The notes beneath the pieces were generated by a model. It was not told where the DNA came from. It did no database searches and saw nothing but the letters and a program-made list of their open reading frames with translations. Shown here in pieces: positions 17,835 through 25,585 of a DNA stretch of 44,776 bases. The position numbers and the translations under genes are program-made. Where the stretch lies: the NCBI GenBank assembly GCA_005116885.1, contig SWDP01000034.1:177988-222763 (forward strand), written 5' to 3'. Positions within the stretch are counted from its first letter, which is position 1, and every line of letters starts with the position of its first letter. The DNA comes from Nitrospira sp. Its GTDB lineage: Bacteria > Nitrospirota > Nitrospiria > Nitrospirales > Nitrospiraceae.

Positions 17835-17850
17835 TGCAAAGCTTAGACCA
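17835..17850 (-). promoter_or_regulatory. Probable sigma-54 promoter of the glycosylation operon
   Basis: The minus strand reads TGGTCTAAGCTTTGCA, with GG-N10-GC spacing and a perfect TTGCA at -12. The -24 part has two departures from TGGCA. Transcription would start near 17824, giving a leader of about 31 bases, like the other sigma-54 sites here. Confidence 0.6.
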
Positions 17851-17934
17851 CCAGTTGAGGGATCGAACAGGAAATGGAAATACCACAGTAGACAGGGGTT
17901 TATTGAGGAACGCGCATCTGAGAGGGGGGCCTGA

Positions 17935-17951
17935 CAGGCAAACATTGCCTG
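17935..17951. terminator. Short hairpin after the YcgR-like gene
   Basis: CAGGCAA-ACA-TTGCCTG is a perfect seven-base stem with a three-base loop, 17 bases after the YcgR-like stop. No T run follows on the minus strand, so terminator strength is doubtful. Confidence 0.45.
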
Positions 17952-17967
17952 GTGCTCGGCAACTCCG

Positions 17968-18705
17968 TCATGGTTCTGACGCCGGCGTCAAAAATCCCCA
18001 TTCCGTTTGCCGCTGCATCACGGAATACTCAATGGCCCTCTGAACACTCCCTCCCCACCCGCGGTATTCAATCACCTCTTTCCCGTTAAAACGAAATTCG
18101 ATCCCAAGTGAGAGGCCGCTGTCACGCTCCGCAATATTCTTGATTGTGCCGGCGAGATGGGCGATGTGGCCAATCCCGATCAGTTCAAATTCTAAATAGA
18201 CCGTGGCGCCCAACGTCACGTCGGCACGCGGCCGCTGGACAACAATGCGGCAGCCAGAGGCGCTGAGATCCTGTATCAATCCGCCCATGGGAACAGACCC
18301 GTTCGATAGAGCGAGCGTCGTGCCTCCATGGGGACCATGCAGCAGGAGTAACGGCTCATTGCTTGCCACGCGCGTTTCCTTACGGAGATGGATTTCCTCG
18401 ACCCTCCGAGGAAATGCGAGGTACAGCAGAGGAAGTGGAGAGGTCTGTATCATGCGGACTTCGCTTTGGTATGCGACGAGCTTACCCGCCACCATTGAGC
18501 GGACGAGACAGAGGGTTCCCGTTTCGCACGGAACCGCTTGCCCAAAATGGAATGGCCATTCGCAAATCAGCCACGCCTGCTCCTTCCAGCCCATTAAGGT
18601 GGATCCACAGTTCACTTTGTCGTGATCGGACCCGATCACCAGCTGAAGGGGCAATCCGACCACGAGAATCGACGGAAATGAGGGGGTATGCTGTGATTCC
18701 ATCAT
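17968..18705 (-). CDS. YcgR-like flagellar brake protein (PilZ domain)
   Basis: A c-di-GMP effector of the YcgR type, which in enterics binds the flagellar motor and slows it. The N-terminal 110 residues fit a YcgR N domain (mostly beta strands, VGLPLQLVIGS...). The PilZ domain has RKETR (near 106-110) and DLSASGCRIVV, i.e. the RxxxR and (D/N)xSxxG ligand motifs, then LGIEFRF. Length (245 aa) is normal. The ATG at 18705 overlaps the stop of the 36-codon mini-ORF (ATGA) and has AAGGA six bases upstream. A sigma-28 promoter at 18978-19004 probably drives it through a leader of about 265 bases. The C-terminal 30 residues (YSVMQRQTEWGFLTPASEP) may be disordered. Confidence 0.88.
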   Translation of the reverse strand: MMESQHTPSFPSILVVGLPLQLVIGSDHDKVNCGSTLMGWKEQAWLICEWPFHFGQAVPCETGTLCLVRSMVAGKLVAYQSEVRMIQTSPLPLLYLAFPRRVEEIHLRKETRVASNEPLLLLHGPHGGTTLALSNGSVPMGGLIQDLSASGCRIVVQRPRADVTLGATVYLEFELIGIGHIAHLAGTIKNIAERDSGLSLGIEFRFNGKEVIEYRGWGGSVQRAIEYSVMQRQTEWGFLTPASEP

Positions 18706-18812
18706 GTCGCTTCCTTATCAAGAAAGAGAGAAGGGGTAGCCGGCCAGGAACGGTCGAGCCTCTCGACCTTCATGCCGACTTTCAGTTGATCGATGGATAT
18801 CCGTTTTCGCAT
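18702..18812 (-). CDS. 36-residue DUF3391-like mini-ORF coupled to the YcgR-like gene
   Basis: The minus strand has an ATG at 18812 followed by 36 codons and a TGA that overlaps the YcgR-like start (ATGA). The product starts MRKRISIDQLKVGMKV and continues with LDRSWPATPSLFLDK. It resembles the first 36 residues of the divergent HD-GYP protein ([19 protein letters not shown]...), sharing IDQLKxGM, D..W, TP and a late K. It is either a relict of a second DUF3391/HD-GYP gene or a free-standing leader peptide that couples translation. It has no clear Shine-Dalgarno. Confidence 0.55.
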   Translation of the reverse strand: MRKRISIDQLKVGMKVERLDRSWPATPSLFLDKEAT

Positions 18813-18818
18813 CGTAAC

Positions 18819-18940
18819 TACTCAGGGGTTCAGGCTGAAGGCTGTTAGGAGTTAAGCCGCCCACCGAGGATTCATTTCAACTTGAACCCAAGGTTGTAGA
18901 AGCCACCTTCAGCCTAAAAGCCTTCAGTCTATCTACCTGA
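18819..18940. repeat. Intergenic repeat, CTTCAGCCTGAA family, copy 2
   Basis: The left end is identical for 26 bases to the copy at 8157. AGGCTGAAGG (18833-18842) pairs with CCTTCAGCCT (18906-18915). A second CCTTCAG and GTCTATCTACCTG close the right end, matching the right flank of copy 1 (GTCTATATACCTG). The internal part differs, so the copies share ends but not middles. It lies in the leader of the YcgR-like transcript. Confidence 0.7.
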
Positions 18941-18977
18941 CTAAATACCATCGAACAGCAACGTGCTCTGATGGCCT

Positions 18978-19004
18978 CTATCGGCATCGAAGGAAGAATC
19001 TTGA
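18978..19004 (-). promoter_or_regulatory. Sigma-28 promoter toward the YcgR-like gene
   Basis: The minus strand reads TCAAGATT, 11 bases, GCCGATAG, with consensus spacing for FliA. Transcription would start near 18970. Confidence 0.7.
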
Positions 19005-19068
19005 GGGATAAGAACGAACGGCGCCGAAGCCGATACAACACGTTGGGGCAGAATTTGGTTCGCTCATG

Positions 19069-19096
19069 TCAAGTTCAGCCCGATAGATCCCGATAA
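19069..19096 (+). promoter_or_regulatory. Sigma-28 promoter of the HD-GYP/hybrid kinase operon
   Basis: TCAAGTTC, 12 bases, CCCGATAA on the plus strand closely matches the FliA consensus and the fliC promoter of this window. Transcription would start near 19104, about 80 bases before the HD-GYP start codon. Confidence 0.75.
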
Positions 19097-19186
19097 CACA
19101 ATGCGCAGAACCCTAGTTTTCGTGGCAGAGTTCGACCGATCTGTCCGTCCAATAGGCCTTTACGACACCATGCCAGGGAACCATAG

Positions 19187-20530
19187 ATGAAACAGGTGAA
19201 AACGATCCCGATCGATCAACTGAAGCCGGGGATGTTCATCGTTGGAATGGACCAGCCCTGGTATCGAACCCCTTTCCTCTTGCACAAACGACTCATCCGC
19301 CATCAGCACGACATCGACCTGCTCCGACAGCATGGGATCAGGGAAGTGAAGATCGATCCCGGTCAGGGCCACGATCTGGAGCCTGGCCAGCCCGGAGACA
19401 CAGCTCTGCCGGCTCATACGCAAGAAACAGTTACCGACCCTCAGGCACACCATCAGATAGAGTCGACCCCGCCTGAAAAGGCTCCTCAGAACCATGAGCG
19501 CGAGCCAATCAGAACCGCACAGCCGCCTCTCACACAGGAAAGCACGCCACTGCCGTCACACGCACAGGAACAGGCCGCAGCCGCCCAAGAAACCTATAGA
19601 GAAGCGACCTGTTCGATGGAACGTATGTTCGAAGCGTTAGAGACAGGGCTCGTCCCTCAGACGGAGACGGTGCGAACGGTGGTCACCAATGTGCTTGCGC
19701 GCGTACTGGAGAATCGCACCTCCATGCTCAGTCTCCTTTCTCTCCAAAAGATGAAGCGATTCGATCGCACATTGGCCTCACACGCACTCGATGTCTGTAC
19801 CCTTTCTCTCATTGTCGCGCATGACTACGGGGTTCCGGAAAAAGACCTGGAGGCGCTCGGCGCCGGCGCATTACTCCACGATATCGGTTATATCCGATTG
19901 CCGCGCAATCTATACCGTAAAAGCCCCGACCTCACGGAGGAAGAGCGCTCCATGATGCAGCAGCATCCAGCCCTTGGGCTGGCGATCTTACGTGAGGCGC
20001 AAGAGAACAGTGACGCAGTCGTTCGGATTGTCGCGGAACATCATGAGTGCATCAATGGGACTGGATTCCCGCACAAGCTCAGAGGAGAAGGCCTCTCAGT
20101 CTTGGCGCAACTGGTCAGCCTGGTCGATGTCTATGATGGCCTGGTGAGTCGACGTGGCGGACGTCCGGGAATGCTGCCGCATGATGCGATTCGGCACTTG
20201 TTTCACCTCGGAGATACGGGACTCTATGCAAAGGATATGATCCAAACCATGATCGGCACGTTAGGCGTGTATCCGATCAGCAGTCTGGTCCTCTTGAACA
20301 CCGGAGAACAGGCTGTGGTCGTGGAGATGAATCCCACTCAACGGCTCAAACCGGTCGTCAAAGTGATCACTGGGCCGCAGGGGGAATCCTATCTCCCGCC
20401 GGTTCGCATCGATCTTGGAGCCCCGACAGAAGGGAAGAAGGCACGGACCATTACGAAGGTGCTAGATCCCCTGCATGAGCACGTGAATGTGGCCATGTTT
20501 CTTGACGATGTCCACGAAGAGGTGGCCTGA
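19187..20530 (+). CDS. DUF3391/HD-GYP protein with altered catalytic motifs
   Basis: The 447-residue product has an N-terminal DUF3391 domain ([19 protein letters not shown], residues 7-25), a Gln/Pro-rich linker (about 60-135), and a C-terminal HD-GYP domain (about 180-370). HD-GYP domains hydrolyse c-di-GMP. The HD pair is kept in [11 protein letters not shown] (231-234), but the Lys normally after HDIG is Tyr. The HHExxDGxGYP motif reads [11 protein letters not shown] (286-295), with the Asp and Tyr changed. The metal-binding histidines look intact, so activity is possible but not assured. It is transcribed from a sigma-28 promoter and overlaps the hybrid kinase gene by one base. Confidence 0.92.
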   Translation: MKQVKTIPIDQLKPGMFIVGMDQPWYRTPFLLHKRLIRHQHDIDLLRQHGIREVKIDPGQGHDLEPGQPGDTALPAHTQETVTDPQAHHQIESTPPEKAPQNHEREPIRTAQPPLTQESTPLPSHAQEQAAAAQETYREATCSMERMFEALETGLVPQTETVRTVVTNVLARVLENRTSMLSLLSLQKMKRFDRTLASHALDVCTLSLIVAHDYGVPEKDLEALGAGALLHDIGYIRLPRNLYRKSPDLTEEERSMMQQHPALGLAILREAQENSDAVVRIVAEHHECINGTGFPHKLRGEGLSVLAQLVSLVDVYDGLVSRRGGRPGMLPHDAIRHLFHLGDTGLYAKDMIQTMIGTLGVYPISSLVLLNTGEQAVVVEMNPTQRLKPVVKVITGPQGESYLPPVRIDLGAPTEGKKARTITKVLDPLHEHVNVAMFLDDVHEEVA

Positions 20531-23403
20531 TGAAACATCCTGAAAAGATTCACGCAGAAGCATCAGGCACTTCGAACCCCTCACATCCCCAGAATATTCT
20601 GAACCATGCAATACTGGATATCCTCCCTATCGGAATCGTACGGCTCAACAGTCAACTTCATATCCTCTCTGTGAACGTAGAAGCCGCTCGCCTCCTGGGA
20701 CATTCGGTCGATTTCTGCGCATCGAAGCGGCTCCAGGACGTCTTGTTACAGCACCCTGATCCAACCCACGGCATCCCGATGCGCATTCAAGAATCCCTTC
20801 TCAATGGTCGCTCCGTGCAGGCGGCTCATGCGATGCTCAGGGACTCCGCACATGAATCGTTTCCGGTTGAATGGAACTATATTCCTCTGGACACAGGAGA
20901 AGATTCCGGCGGGGTGTTGACGATACGCGACCTCTCCAGCGAGAGGGAGCTGCAACAAGACTACGATCGACTGACGCGTGTGGCAGAAGAAAGTCCATCC
21001 CCCATTATCGAGTTAGACTCTGATGCGAATCTTGTCTATGCCAATCCTGCGATGACGGTGTTGCTGCAACGATTCGGCTTTACGGCGAGCGGATTCCCTA
21101 CTGTGTGTCCGGGTGAGCTTTCTCGGCTCGTTCGACGCTGCCTCGAATCGGGGGAGGAGATACGAGGGGAAGAGGTCTGCTTATCCCAGGCAAGTTTTGC
21201 ATGGATTCTCTGCCCCGTCCCTTCGCATCAGCTGGTCCGAGGCTATGCCGTCGATACAACCGACATCCAGGCAGCCCAAGCGGAGCTGCACCGGTCCGCC
21301 GAGCATCTTCGTAACAGCAATAGTCAATTGGACAAAGCGCTGCAGGAAGCACAAGAAGCCGCTCGCGTGAAGTCCTCGTTCCTGGCAACCGTAAGCCACG
21401 AGTTACGGACGCCGATGAATGGAGTCATCGGCATGACGGACTTATTGCTGGACACGGAACCTTCGGAAGAACAACGATCCTATGTCGAAACCATTCGACA
21501 ATGCGGCGAAGCTTTACTCAACTTGATCAACGATATCCTTGAGTACGGCAAGATCGAAGCAGGCAAATTGGAATTGGAATGTATCGATTTCAACCTCCGT
21601 ACAACGGTGGAAGATGTCTTGGGCCAATTCGCGGAACGGGCACAGACGAAAGGGCTGGAAATCACTGGTCTGGTACATGCGGCTGTCCCGACCGGTCTAC
21701 GCGGTGATCCGGGGCGACTCCGTCAGATCCTTACAAACTTCGTCGGCAATGCCATCAAGTTTACCGAAAAGGGCGACGTGACGGTTCAAGCCTTCCTCGA
21801 GAAAGACCATGTCGATGCGGTGGTGGTCCGATTCGAAATCACCGATAGCGGAATTGGTATCTCCCCAGAGGCACAAGCTCGACTGTTCCAACCGTTTACC
21901 CAGGCCGACAGCTCCACCTCACGAAAATACGGGGGAACCGGGTTAGGGCTCGCGATTTCAAAGCAGCTCACCGAGCAAATGGGCGGCAGCGTCGGCATCG
22001 TCAGTCGGCCGGGGCATGGCAGTACCTTCTGGTGCACCGCACACTTCGCCAAACAAGCGGCGTGCTCTCTGGCCATCATGCCGTCGGCCGAGTTGACAGG
22101 ACGTCGTGTCCTGATCCTGGACGATAATGAATCGAACAGAATCATTCTCCATCATTTGGTCACGGGATGGGGCATGGTCGCCGATCAAGCTCAGGATGCA
22201 GACTCAGCCATCGCGCTACTCGAGCAGCAGGCAGAGAAGGGTCTCGCGTACGATGTGGCCATTGTCGATATGTTGATGCCGGGTAAGGATGGAATACAAT
22301 TCGCCAAGGAGATGAAGACTCATCCTGTCGGATCTCTCGTCCGTCTTGTCATCCTCACTTCACTCATTCAGCGAGGGCACGCGGAGCTGGCACGGCAAGC
22401 CGGATTCGTCGCCTATCTCACCAAACCCATCCGGCACGATCAACTCTCGAACTGTTTGAGAACCGTGCTGGGATTGTCAGAGCTTGTGAACGAAGGAAAG
22501 CCCGCCGTGGCTCCTGTGCCTGCACCGCAGCTCATTACCCGGCACACCCTCACAGAAATGAAGTCGGCGCCCCGCATTCTGGTCGCGGAAGACAATCTGA
22601 TCAATCAGAAGCTGACCATTCGTATTCTGGAAAAGCTCGGCTATCAATCGGATGTGGTGGAAAACGGTCAAGAAGCGTTGACCGCATTAGCCAGAGGCTC
22701 CTATGCCTTAGTCCTGATGGATTGCCAGATGCCCGTCGTCGATGGATTCGAGGCGACCAAGCTCCTTCGCCAGCGTGAAGCGACTGATCAAGAGCCTACT
22801 ACGCCCGATTCCTACACAACACGCCATATTCCGATCGTCGCCTTAACGGCCAATGCCATGCGTGGAGATCGAGAACGCTGCCTCGCTGCCGGCATGGACG
22901 ACTACCTCACGAAGCCCATACGCAAAGACGATCTTAAGGGAGTCCTTGAGCGATGGATTCCTCTATCCGTACATCCACAGGTGACCTCTTCCAGCGATGT
23001 AGAATGCCGTGAGAAGGGAACGGACACTGAGGCGCTATCGGTCATCTTCGATGTGGCGGCAACGTTACGAAACATCGGAGGGGATAGGGCGCTATTAGAA
23101 GATCTGGTTGAGTTGTTCCTTGAACGCTACGAAACCATGCTGGAGAGAATCCGCACGGCTTTGGCCTCGAAGGATCACGTAGCGGTCGAGCAGGCAGCTC
23201 ACGCGCTGAAAGGAACTGCCAACAATCTCTCTGCTTCGGAGGTTGTGCTATCCGCCGGACAATTGGAAGCGCTTGGCCGACTCGGTACGCTGCGTGAAGG
23301 TCCGATGATCTATACACAGCTTGAAAAAGCGGTGCTGCGCCTTGTTCAAGTTCTTGAAAAGCGTAGCCGGTCCCAACGCGACGTCAAAAGGCCCGCCGCA
23401 TAA
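20530..23403 (+). CDS. Hybrid sensor histidine kinase (PAS, HisKA, HATPase, two REC, HPt)
   Basis: A 957-residue BarA/ArcB-type phosphorelay protein without obvious membrane segments, so probably cytoplasmic. Residues about 25-135 and 145-250 are PAS-like sensors; a coiled coil follows. The HisKA box is [15 protein letters not shown] (His 290). The ATPase has [19 protein letters not shown] and [13 protein letters not shown]1 (about 526-640) has the acceptor Asp 580 ([10 protein letters not shown]). REC2 (about 682-805) has Asp 731 ([10 protein letters not shown]) and LTKP. The C-terminal HPt has [11 protein letters not shown] (His 891). The start overlaps the HD-GYP stop (TGATG). Expression with the HD-GYP protein in the late flagellar class suggests it links a cytoplasmic signal to motility or c-di-GMP. 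Its output partner is not in the window. Confidence 0.95.
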   Translation: MKHPEKIHAEASGTSNPSHPQNILNHAILDILPIGIVRLNSQLHILSVNVEAARLLGHSVDFCASKRLQDVLLQHPDPTHGIPMRIQESLLNGRSVQAAHAMLRDSAHESFPVEWNYIPLDTGEDSGGVLTIRDLSSERELQQDYDRLTRVAEESPSPIIELDSDANLVYANPAMTVLLQRFGFTASGFPTVCPGELSRLVRRCLESGEEIRGEEVCLSQASFAWILCPVPSHQLVRGYAVDTTDIQAAQAELHRSAEHLRNSNSQLDKALQEAQEAARVKSSFLATVSHELRTPMNGVIGMTDLLLDTEPSEEQRSYVETIRQCGEALLNLINDILEYGKIEAGKLELECIDFNLRTTVEDVLGQFAERAQTKGLEITGLVHAAVPTGLRGDPGRLRQILTNFVGNAIKFTEKGDVTVQAFLEKDHVDAVVVRFEITDSGIGISPEAQARLFQPFTQADSSTSRKYGGTGLGLAISKQLTEQMGGSVGIVSRPGHGSTFWCTAHFAKQAACSLAIMPSAELTGRRVLILDDNESNRIILHHLVTGWGMVADQAQDADSAIALLEQQAEKGLAYDVAIVDMLMPGKDGIQFAKEMKTHPVGSLVRLVILTSLIQRGHAELARQAGFVAYLTKPIRHDQLSNCLRTVLGLSELVNEGKPAVAPVPAPQLITRHTLTEMKSAPRILVAEDNLINQKLTIRILEKLGYQSDVVENGQEALTALARGSYALVLMDCQMPVVDGFEATKLLRQREATDQEPTTPDSYTTRHIPIVALTANAMRGDRERCLAAGMDDYLTKPIRKDDLKGVLERWIPLSVHPQVTSSSDVECREKGTDTEALSVIFDVAATLRNIGGDRALLEDLVELFLERYETMLERIRTALASKDHVAVEQAAHALKGTANNLSASEVVLSAGQLEALGRLGTLREGPMIYTQLEKAVLRLVQVLEKRSRSQRDVKRPAA

Positions 23404-23427
23404 GAGCCCGTAAGACCGAAGGGATAC

Positions 23428-23461
23428 AGGCTGAAGGTCGGAGATCCGAACACTTCAGCCT
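23428..23461. repeat. CTTCAGCCT inverted repeat between convergent genes, copy 3
   Basis: AGGCTGAAG (23428-23436) and CTTCAGCCT (23453-23461) form a nine-base stem, followed by repeated TTCAGCCTCAGCC words. It fills the 90-base gap between the hybrid kinase (plus) and fliW (minus), so it may serve as a bidirectional terminator. No long T or A run flanks it. Confidence 0.6.
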
Positions 23462-23493
23462 TCAGCCTCAGCCTTGCCCCTTCAGCATTTGGA

Positions 23494-23973
23494 CTAGGCT
23501 AGAACCGCCTCAGCATGGGCAGAAATCAGACCACTCTCAGCATATGTGGAGGTAGAAAACACCGGATATCGAGTGGGATAGTCCTCAGCAAGAACGAGTT
23601 GCTTGCAGAGTCGCGTGCGAGGGTTCATGAGGAGCGGGCCACGAAGGTTCGCAGTCACGGCGGAGGGATCATCCGATGGAATGGTGAGGATCACCACAAG
23701 GCTCAACTCGTCAGTCTCACTCCCCTCCACTTCCAAGCGAGCCTCTGTCGAAATCTCAATCTGATAATTCTGGTGGAATACCGCGGGATCGACGACCACA
23801 AACGCAAGGGACGCTTCTTCCACACAGTGCAACCATTTGAATGGGGCATCCGTATCATGATCAAGCATCACGTAACGGGTCCATTCTGGGAATCCTAATA
23901 CCCCCGACGGGAAGGTCAAGACCTTCTCAGCAGGGACAGTCATGATACCAAAGCGAGTTGACGCGACATTCAT
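23494..23973 (-). CDS. fliW: Flagellar assembly factor FliW
   Basis: FliW binds flagellin and CsrA in turn; when flagellin accumulates, CsrA is freed and represses flagellin translation. The 159-residue product has TRFG at the N-terminus, VLTFPSGVLGFPEWTRYVML, and the C-terminal half GPLLMNPRTRLCKQLVL, all usual for FliW. Length is normal. It follows csrA by 18 bases, the common order. Together with flagellin and CsrA it would form the known three-part feedback loop. Confidence 0.96.
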   Translation of the reverse strand: MNVASTRFGIMTVPAEKVLTFPSGVLGFPEWTRYVMLDHDTDAPFKWLHCVEEASLAFVVVDPAVFHQNYQIEISTEARLEVEGSETDELSLVVILTIPSDDPSAVTANLRGPLLMNPRTRLCKQLVLAEDYPTRYPVFSTSTYAESGLISAHAEAVLA

Positions 23974-23991
23974 AATGACAGCTCCTTAGGC

Positions 23992-24228
23992 TCAAGCTAT
24001 TTTCGTGCGTAACAGTCGCTGAAAGACATCCAATGGAACCACCGGCGAACGTGCTGCAAGTTGGTTTTCATCTTGAATCCTGACGCAGACCTCATCACGA
24101 TGCACTTCGATCGTGCGCGGCGCTTCGATGCCCAGGCGAACCTGTCCATTCTTAATTCCCAGCACCACGATCCGGATATCCGGACCAATGACGACACCTT
24201 CCCCGCGTCTCCGTGTCAGGACGAGCAT
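23992..24228 (-). CDS. csrA: Translational regulator CsrA
   Basis: CsrA is a small RNA-binding dimer that blocks ribosome sites containing GGA. The 78-residue product starts MLVLTRRRGEGVVIG, with LGIEAPRTIEVHRDEV matching the RNA-binding region. The tail is slightly longer than in E. coli (61 aa). It has its own sigma-28 promoter, and its leader has four GGA motifs, including one overlapping the start codon, so it probably represses itself. It is paired with fliW downstream. Confidence 0.97.
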   Translation of the reverse strand: MLVLTRRRGEGVVIGPDIRIVVLGIKNGQVRLGIEAPRTIEVHRDEVCVRIQDENQLAARSPVVPLDVFQRLLRTKIA

Positions 24229-24259
24229 CCGTGCAGTCCAATCGCTCCAGAGTTATTCC
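24228..24259 (-). promoter_or_regulatory. Four spaced GGA motifs in the csrA leader (probable CsrA autoregulation)
   Basis: On the minus strand GGA occurs at 24259-24257, 24248-24246, 24239-24237 and 24230-24228, spaced 11, 9 and 9 bases apart. The last lies in CACGGATG, overlapping the csrA start codon as in known CsrA targets. The predicted transcript starts near 24259, so the whole leader is made of these sites. No conventional ribosome site is seen apart from them. Confidence 0.6.
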
Positions 24260-24266
24260 CCTGGTT

Positions 24267-24293
24267 ATATCGGCGTGGGCGTACGAAACTTGA
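24267..24293 (-). promoter_or_regulatory. Sigma-28 promoter of csrA-fliW
   Basis: The minus strand reads TCAAGTTT, 11 bases, GCCGATAT, the best FliA match in the window. It lies in the short space between flgL and csrA. Transcription would start near 24259. Confidence 0.85.
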
Positions 24294-24300
24294 GGCAGCG

Positions 24301-25191
24301 TCAACGGAGAAACTTCAACAGCGAAAGATCGAACAACCGTGAGAACGTTTGACTGGTCGCTTCATAGGCTGTTTCTTGAAGCTTCAGCTCGGTCAGCGCT
24401 GTCGCCAGATCAGTGCTGGTTTGATCCGAGAGTACTTTCTGAATAGCCTCTGAGACAACCGCTGCAGTCCCTTGGGCCGTCTCTAGACGGTTCTCGATGG
24501 CCCCGATCTGCCCTTGTGCCAAACCAATCTGTGCCGTTGCCTGATCGAGGGCTCCAATCGCAACCTCGATTCCGGCTCCGTTGTTACCTTCCAAAGCTAC
24601 CAGTAGATTACTCAGGCCATCGAAGATATTCGTCGCCCCTCCGGTGAAGACCTGATCGCCAGGGAGCACGATTTGCGTGGTTTGGTTCGGACCGACTGCG
24701 ATGGATTGGCTTTCGCTATTCCCCTGATAGGAGACAGCGTCGCCGACGCCTAAGACAAAGGGGGCCGCATCGGTCTTGGTCCCAGCAAACACTGGCTGTC
24801 CACTGACTTCTGTATTGGCGAGTTGGATCAATTGCCGATGCAGTTGACGGACTTCTTGAGCGATGGTCACCCGTCCTTGCGCAGACGTCGTGTCGCTTCT
24901 CGCTTGCACCGTCAATTCTCGAACCCGGGTGATAAGATTTTGAGCCTCTCCCAAAACCTTGTCAGCCACTGTGACGCGCGCTGTCCCGAACTGAATATTC
25001 CTGATCCACTGCTCGTTGTCGGCAAGTGCGGACTTCTCAAGGATAGCCTGTCCGAAAATACTGGGATCATCGGAAGGTTTGGTGATGCGTTGCTGAGACG
25101 CAATCTGCTCGTGTACGCGGACAATACTGTCCTTGATGCGCGCCAAGCTCCCGGCTGTAGTGCCAAACAACTGGTGGTCGGACACTCGCAT
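24301..25191 (-). CDS. flgL: Hook-filament junction protein FlgL
   Basis: FlgL (HAP3) joins hook and filament. The 296-residue product begins MRVSDHQLFGTTAGSLARI, contains QQRITKPSDDPSIFGQAI and LTVQARSDTTSAQ, has an inner QPVFAGTKTDAAPF, and ends with LQETAYEATSQTFSRLFDLSLLKFL, as in the flagellin-like family. I choose ATG 25191, with a GAGGGGGG tract upstream. The frame stays open to 25365 only because it crosses the TTGGTTT repeat (reading LVYLVDLVHL); that part is unlikely to be protein. It sits downstream of the flgK remnant. Confidence 0.94.
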   Translation of the reverse strand: MRVSDHQLFGTTAGSLARIKDSIVRVHEQIASQQRITKPSDDPSIFGQAILEKSALADNEQWIRNIQFGTARVTVADKVLGEAQNLITRVRELTVQARSDTTSAQGRVTIAQEVRQLHRQLIQLANTEVSGQPVFAGTKTDAAPFVLGVGDAVSYQGNSESQSIAVGPNQTTQIVLPGDQVFTGGATNIFDGLSNLLVALEGNNGAGIEVAIGALDQATAQIGLAQGQIGAIENRLETAQGTAAVVSEAIQKVLSDQTSTDLATALTELKLQETAYEATSQTFSRLFDLSLLKFLR

Positions 25192-25229
25192 GGTCACGCC
25201 CCCCTCTAGATAATCTGCCTCGTTTACTT

Positions 25230-25290
25230 GGTTTGTTTGGTCGATCGAACCAATCAGATGAACCAAATCAACTAAATAAACCAAACAAAC
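25230..25290. repeat. Intergenic inverted repeat, GGTTTGTTTGGT family, between flgK remnant and flgL
   Basis: GTTTGTTTGGT (25231-25241) pairs perfectly with ACCAAACAAAC (25280-25290), 11 bases. The loop and the 3' flank repeat similar words (AACCAAATCAACTAAATAAACC, split across the loop, and CCAACCAACCAA). A second copy lies between fliN and fliO. There is no tract expected of a terminator. Confidence 0.65.
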
Positions 25291-25315
25291 TAGATAGACC
25301 CAACCAACCAATTGT

Positions 25316-25585
25316 TCATCGCTTGAGAGATAAGATAGTTTGAAACAGCTCGTCCGCCACGACAATCAACCTCGAAGCCGCATCAAAACTCCGTTGATAT
25401 TGAAGGAGATTCGCCAGCTCTTCGTCCAACGATACCCCGGAGACGGCCGCACGATGAGAGGTTAATTGGGCATGAAGAATGTCTTGCGCCTTAAGATTCC
25501 CATCAGCCCCTTGTGCTGTCGAGCCGAAACTTCCGGCGATCGTGCTGTAATACTCTTGAAAGGTCACATTACCGAACGCCGATCG
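25316..25585 (-). pseudogene. flgK: C-terminal fragment of FlgK (hook-associated protein 1)
   Basis: The frame ending at 25316 encodes about 90 residues: [18 protein letters not shown], then SHRAAVSGVSLDEELANLLQ and SRLIVVADELFQTILSLKR. This is the standard FlgK C-terminus (VSGVNLDEE...ANL.QYQ...A..L....DELF..L). The frame is blocked upstream by a stop at 25588-25586 and has no proper start; a GTG at 25567 is fortuitous. About 400 N-terminal codons of a normal flgK are missing. The fragment begins exactly where flhA ends, and flgL follows as usual, so the order looks like the far side of a deletion or assembly collapse. Confidence 0.9.

Larger units (their letters stand above)
18813..19186. 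other. Gene-free divergent promoter region
   Basis: About 370 bases without a convincing gene between the mini-ORF/YcgR-like unit (minus) and the HD-GYP unit (plus). It holds one copy of the CTTCAGCCTGAA repeat family and two divergent sigma-28 promoters, listed separately. Nothing else recognisable was seen. Confidence 0.7.

Noticed and set aside
25230-25290. CRISPR array or tandem repeat
   Set aside because: Units are irregular short words forming an inverted repeat, with no constant repeats and spacers.
25192-25365. N-terminal extension of FlgL reading LVCLVYLVDLVHL
   Set aside because: It is the translation of the intergenic repeat; the FlgL signature begins at MRVSDHQ (25191).
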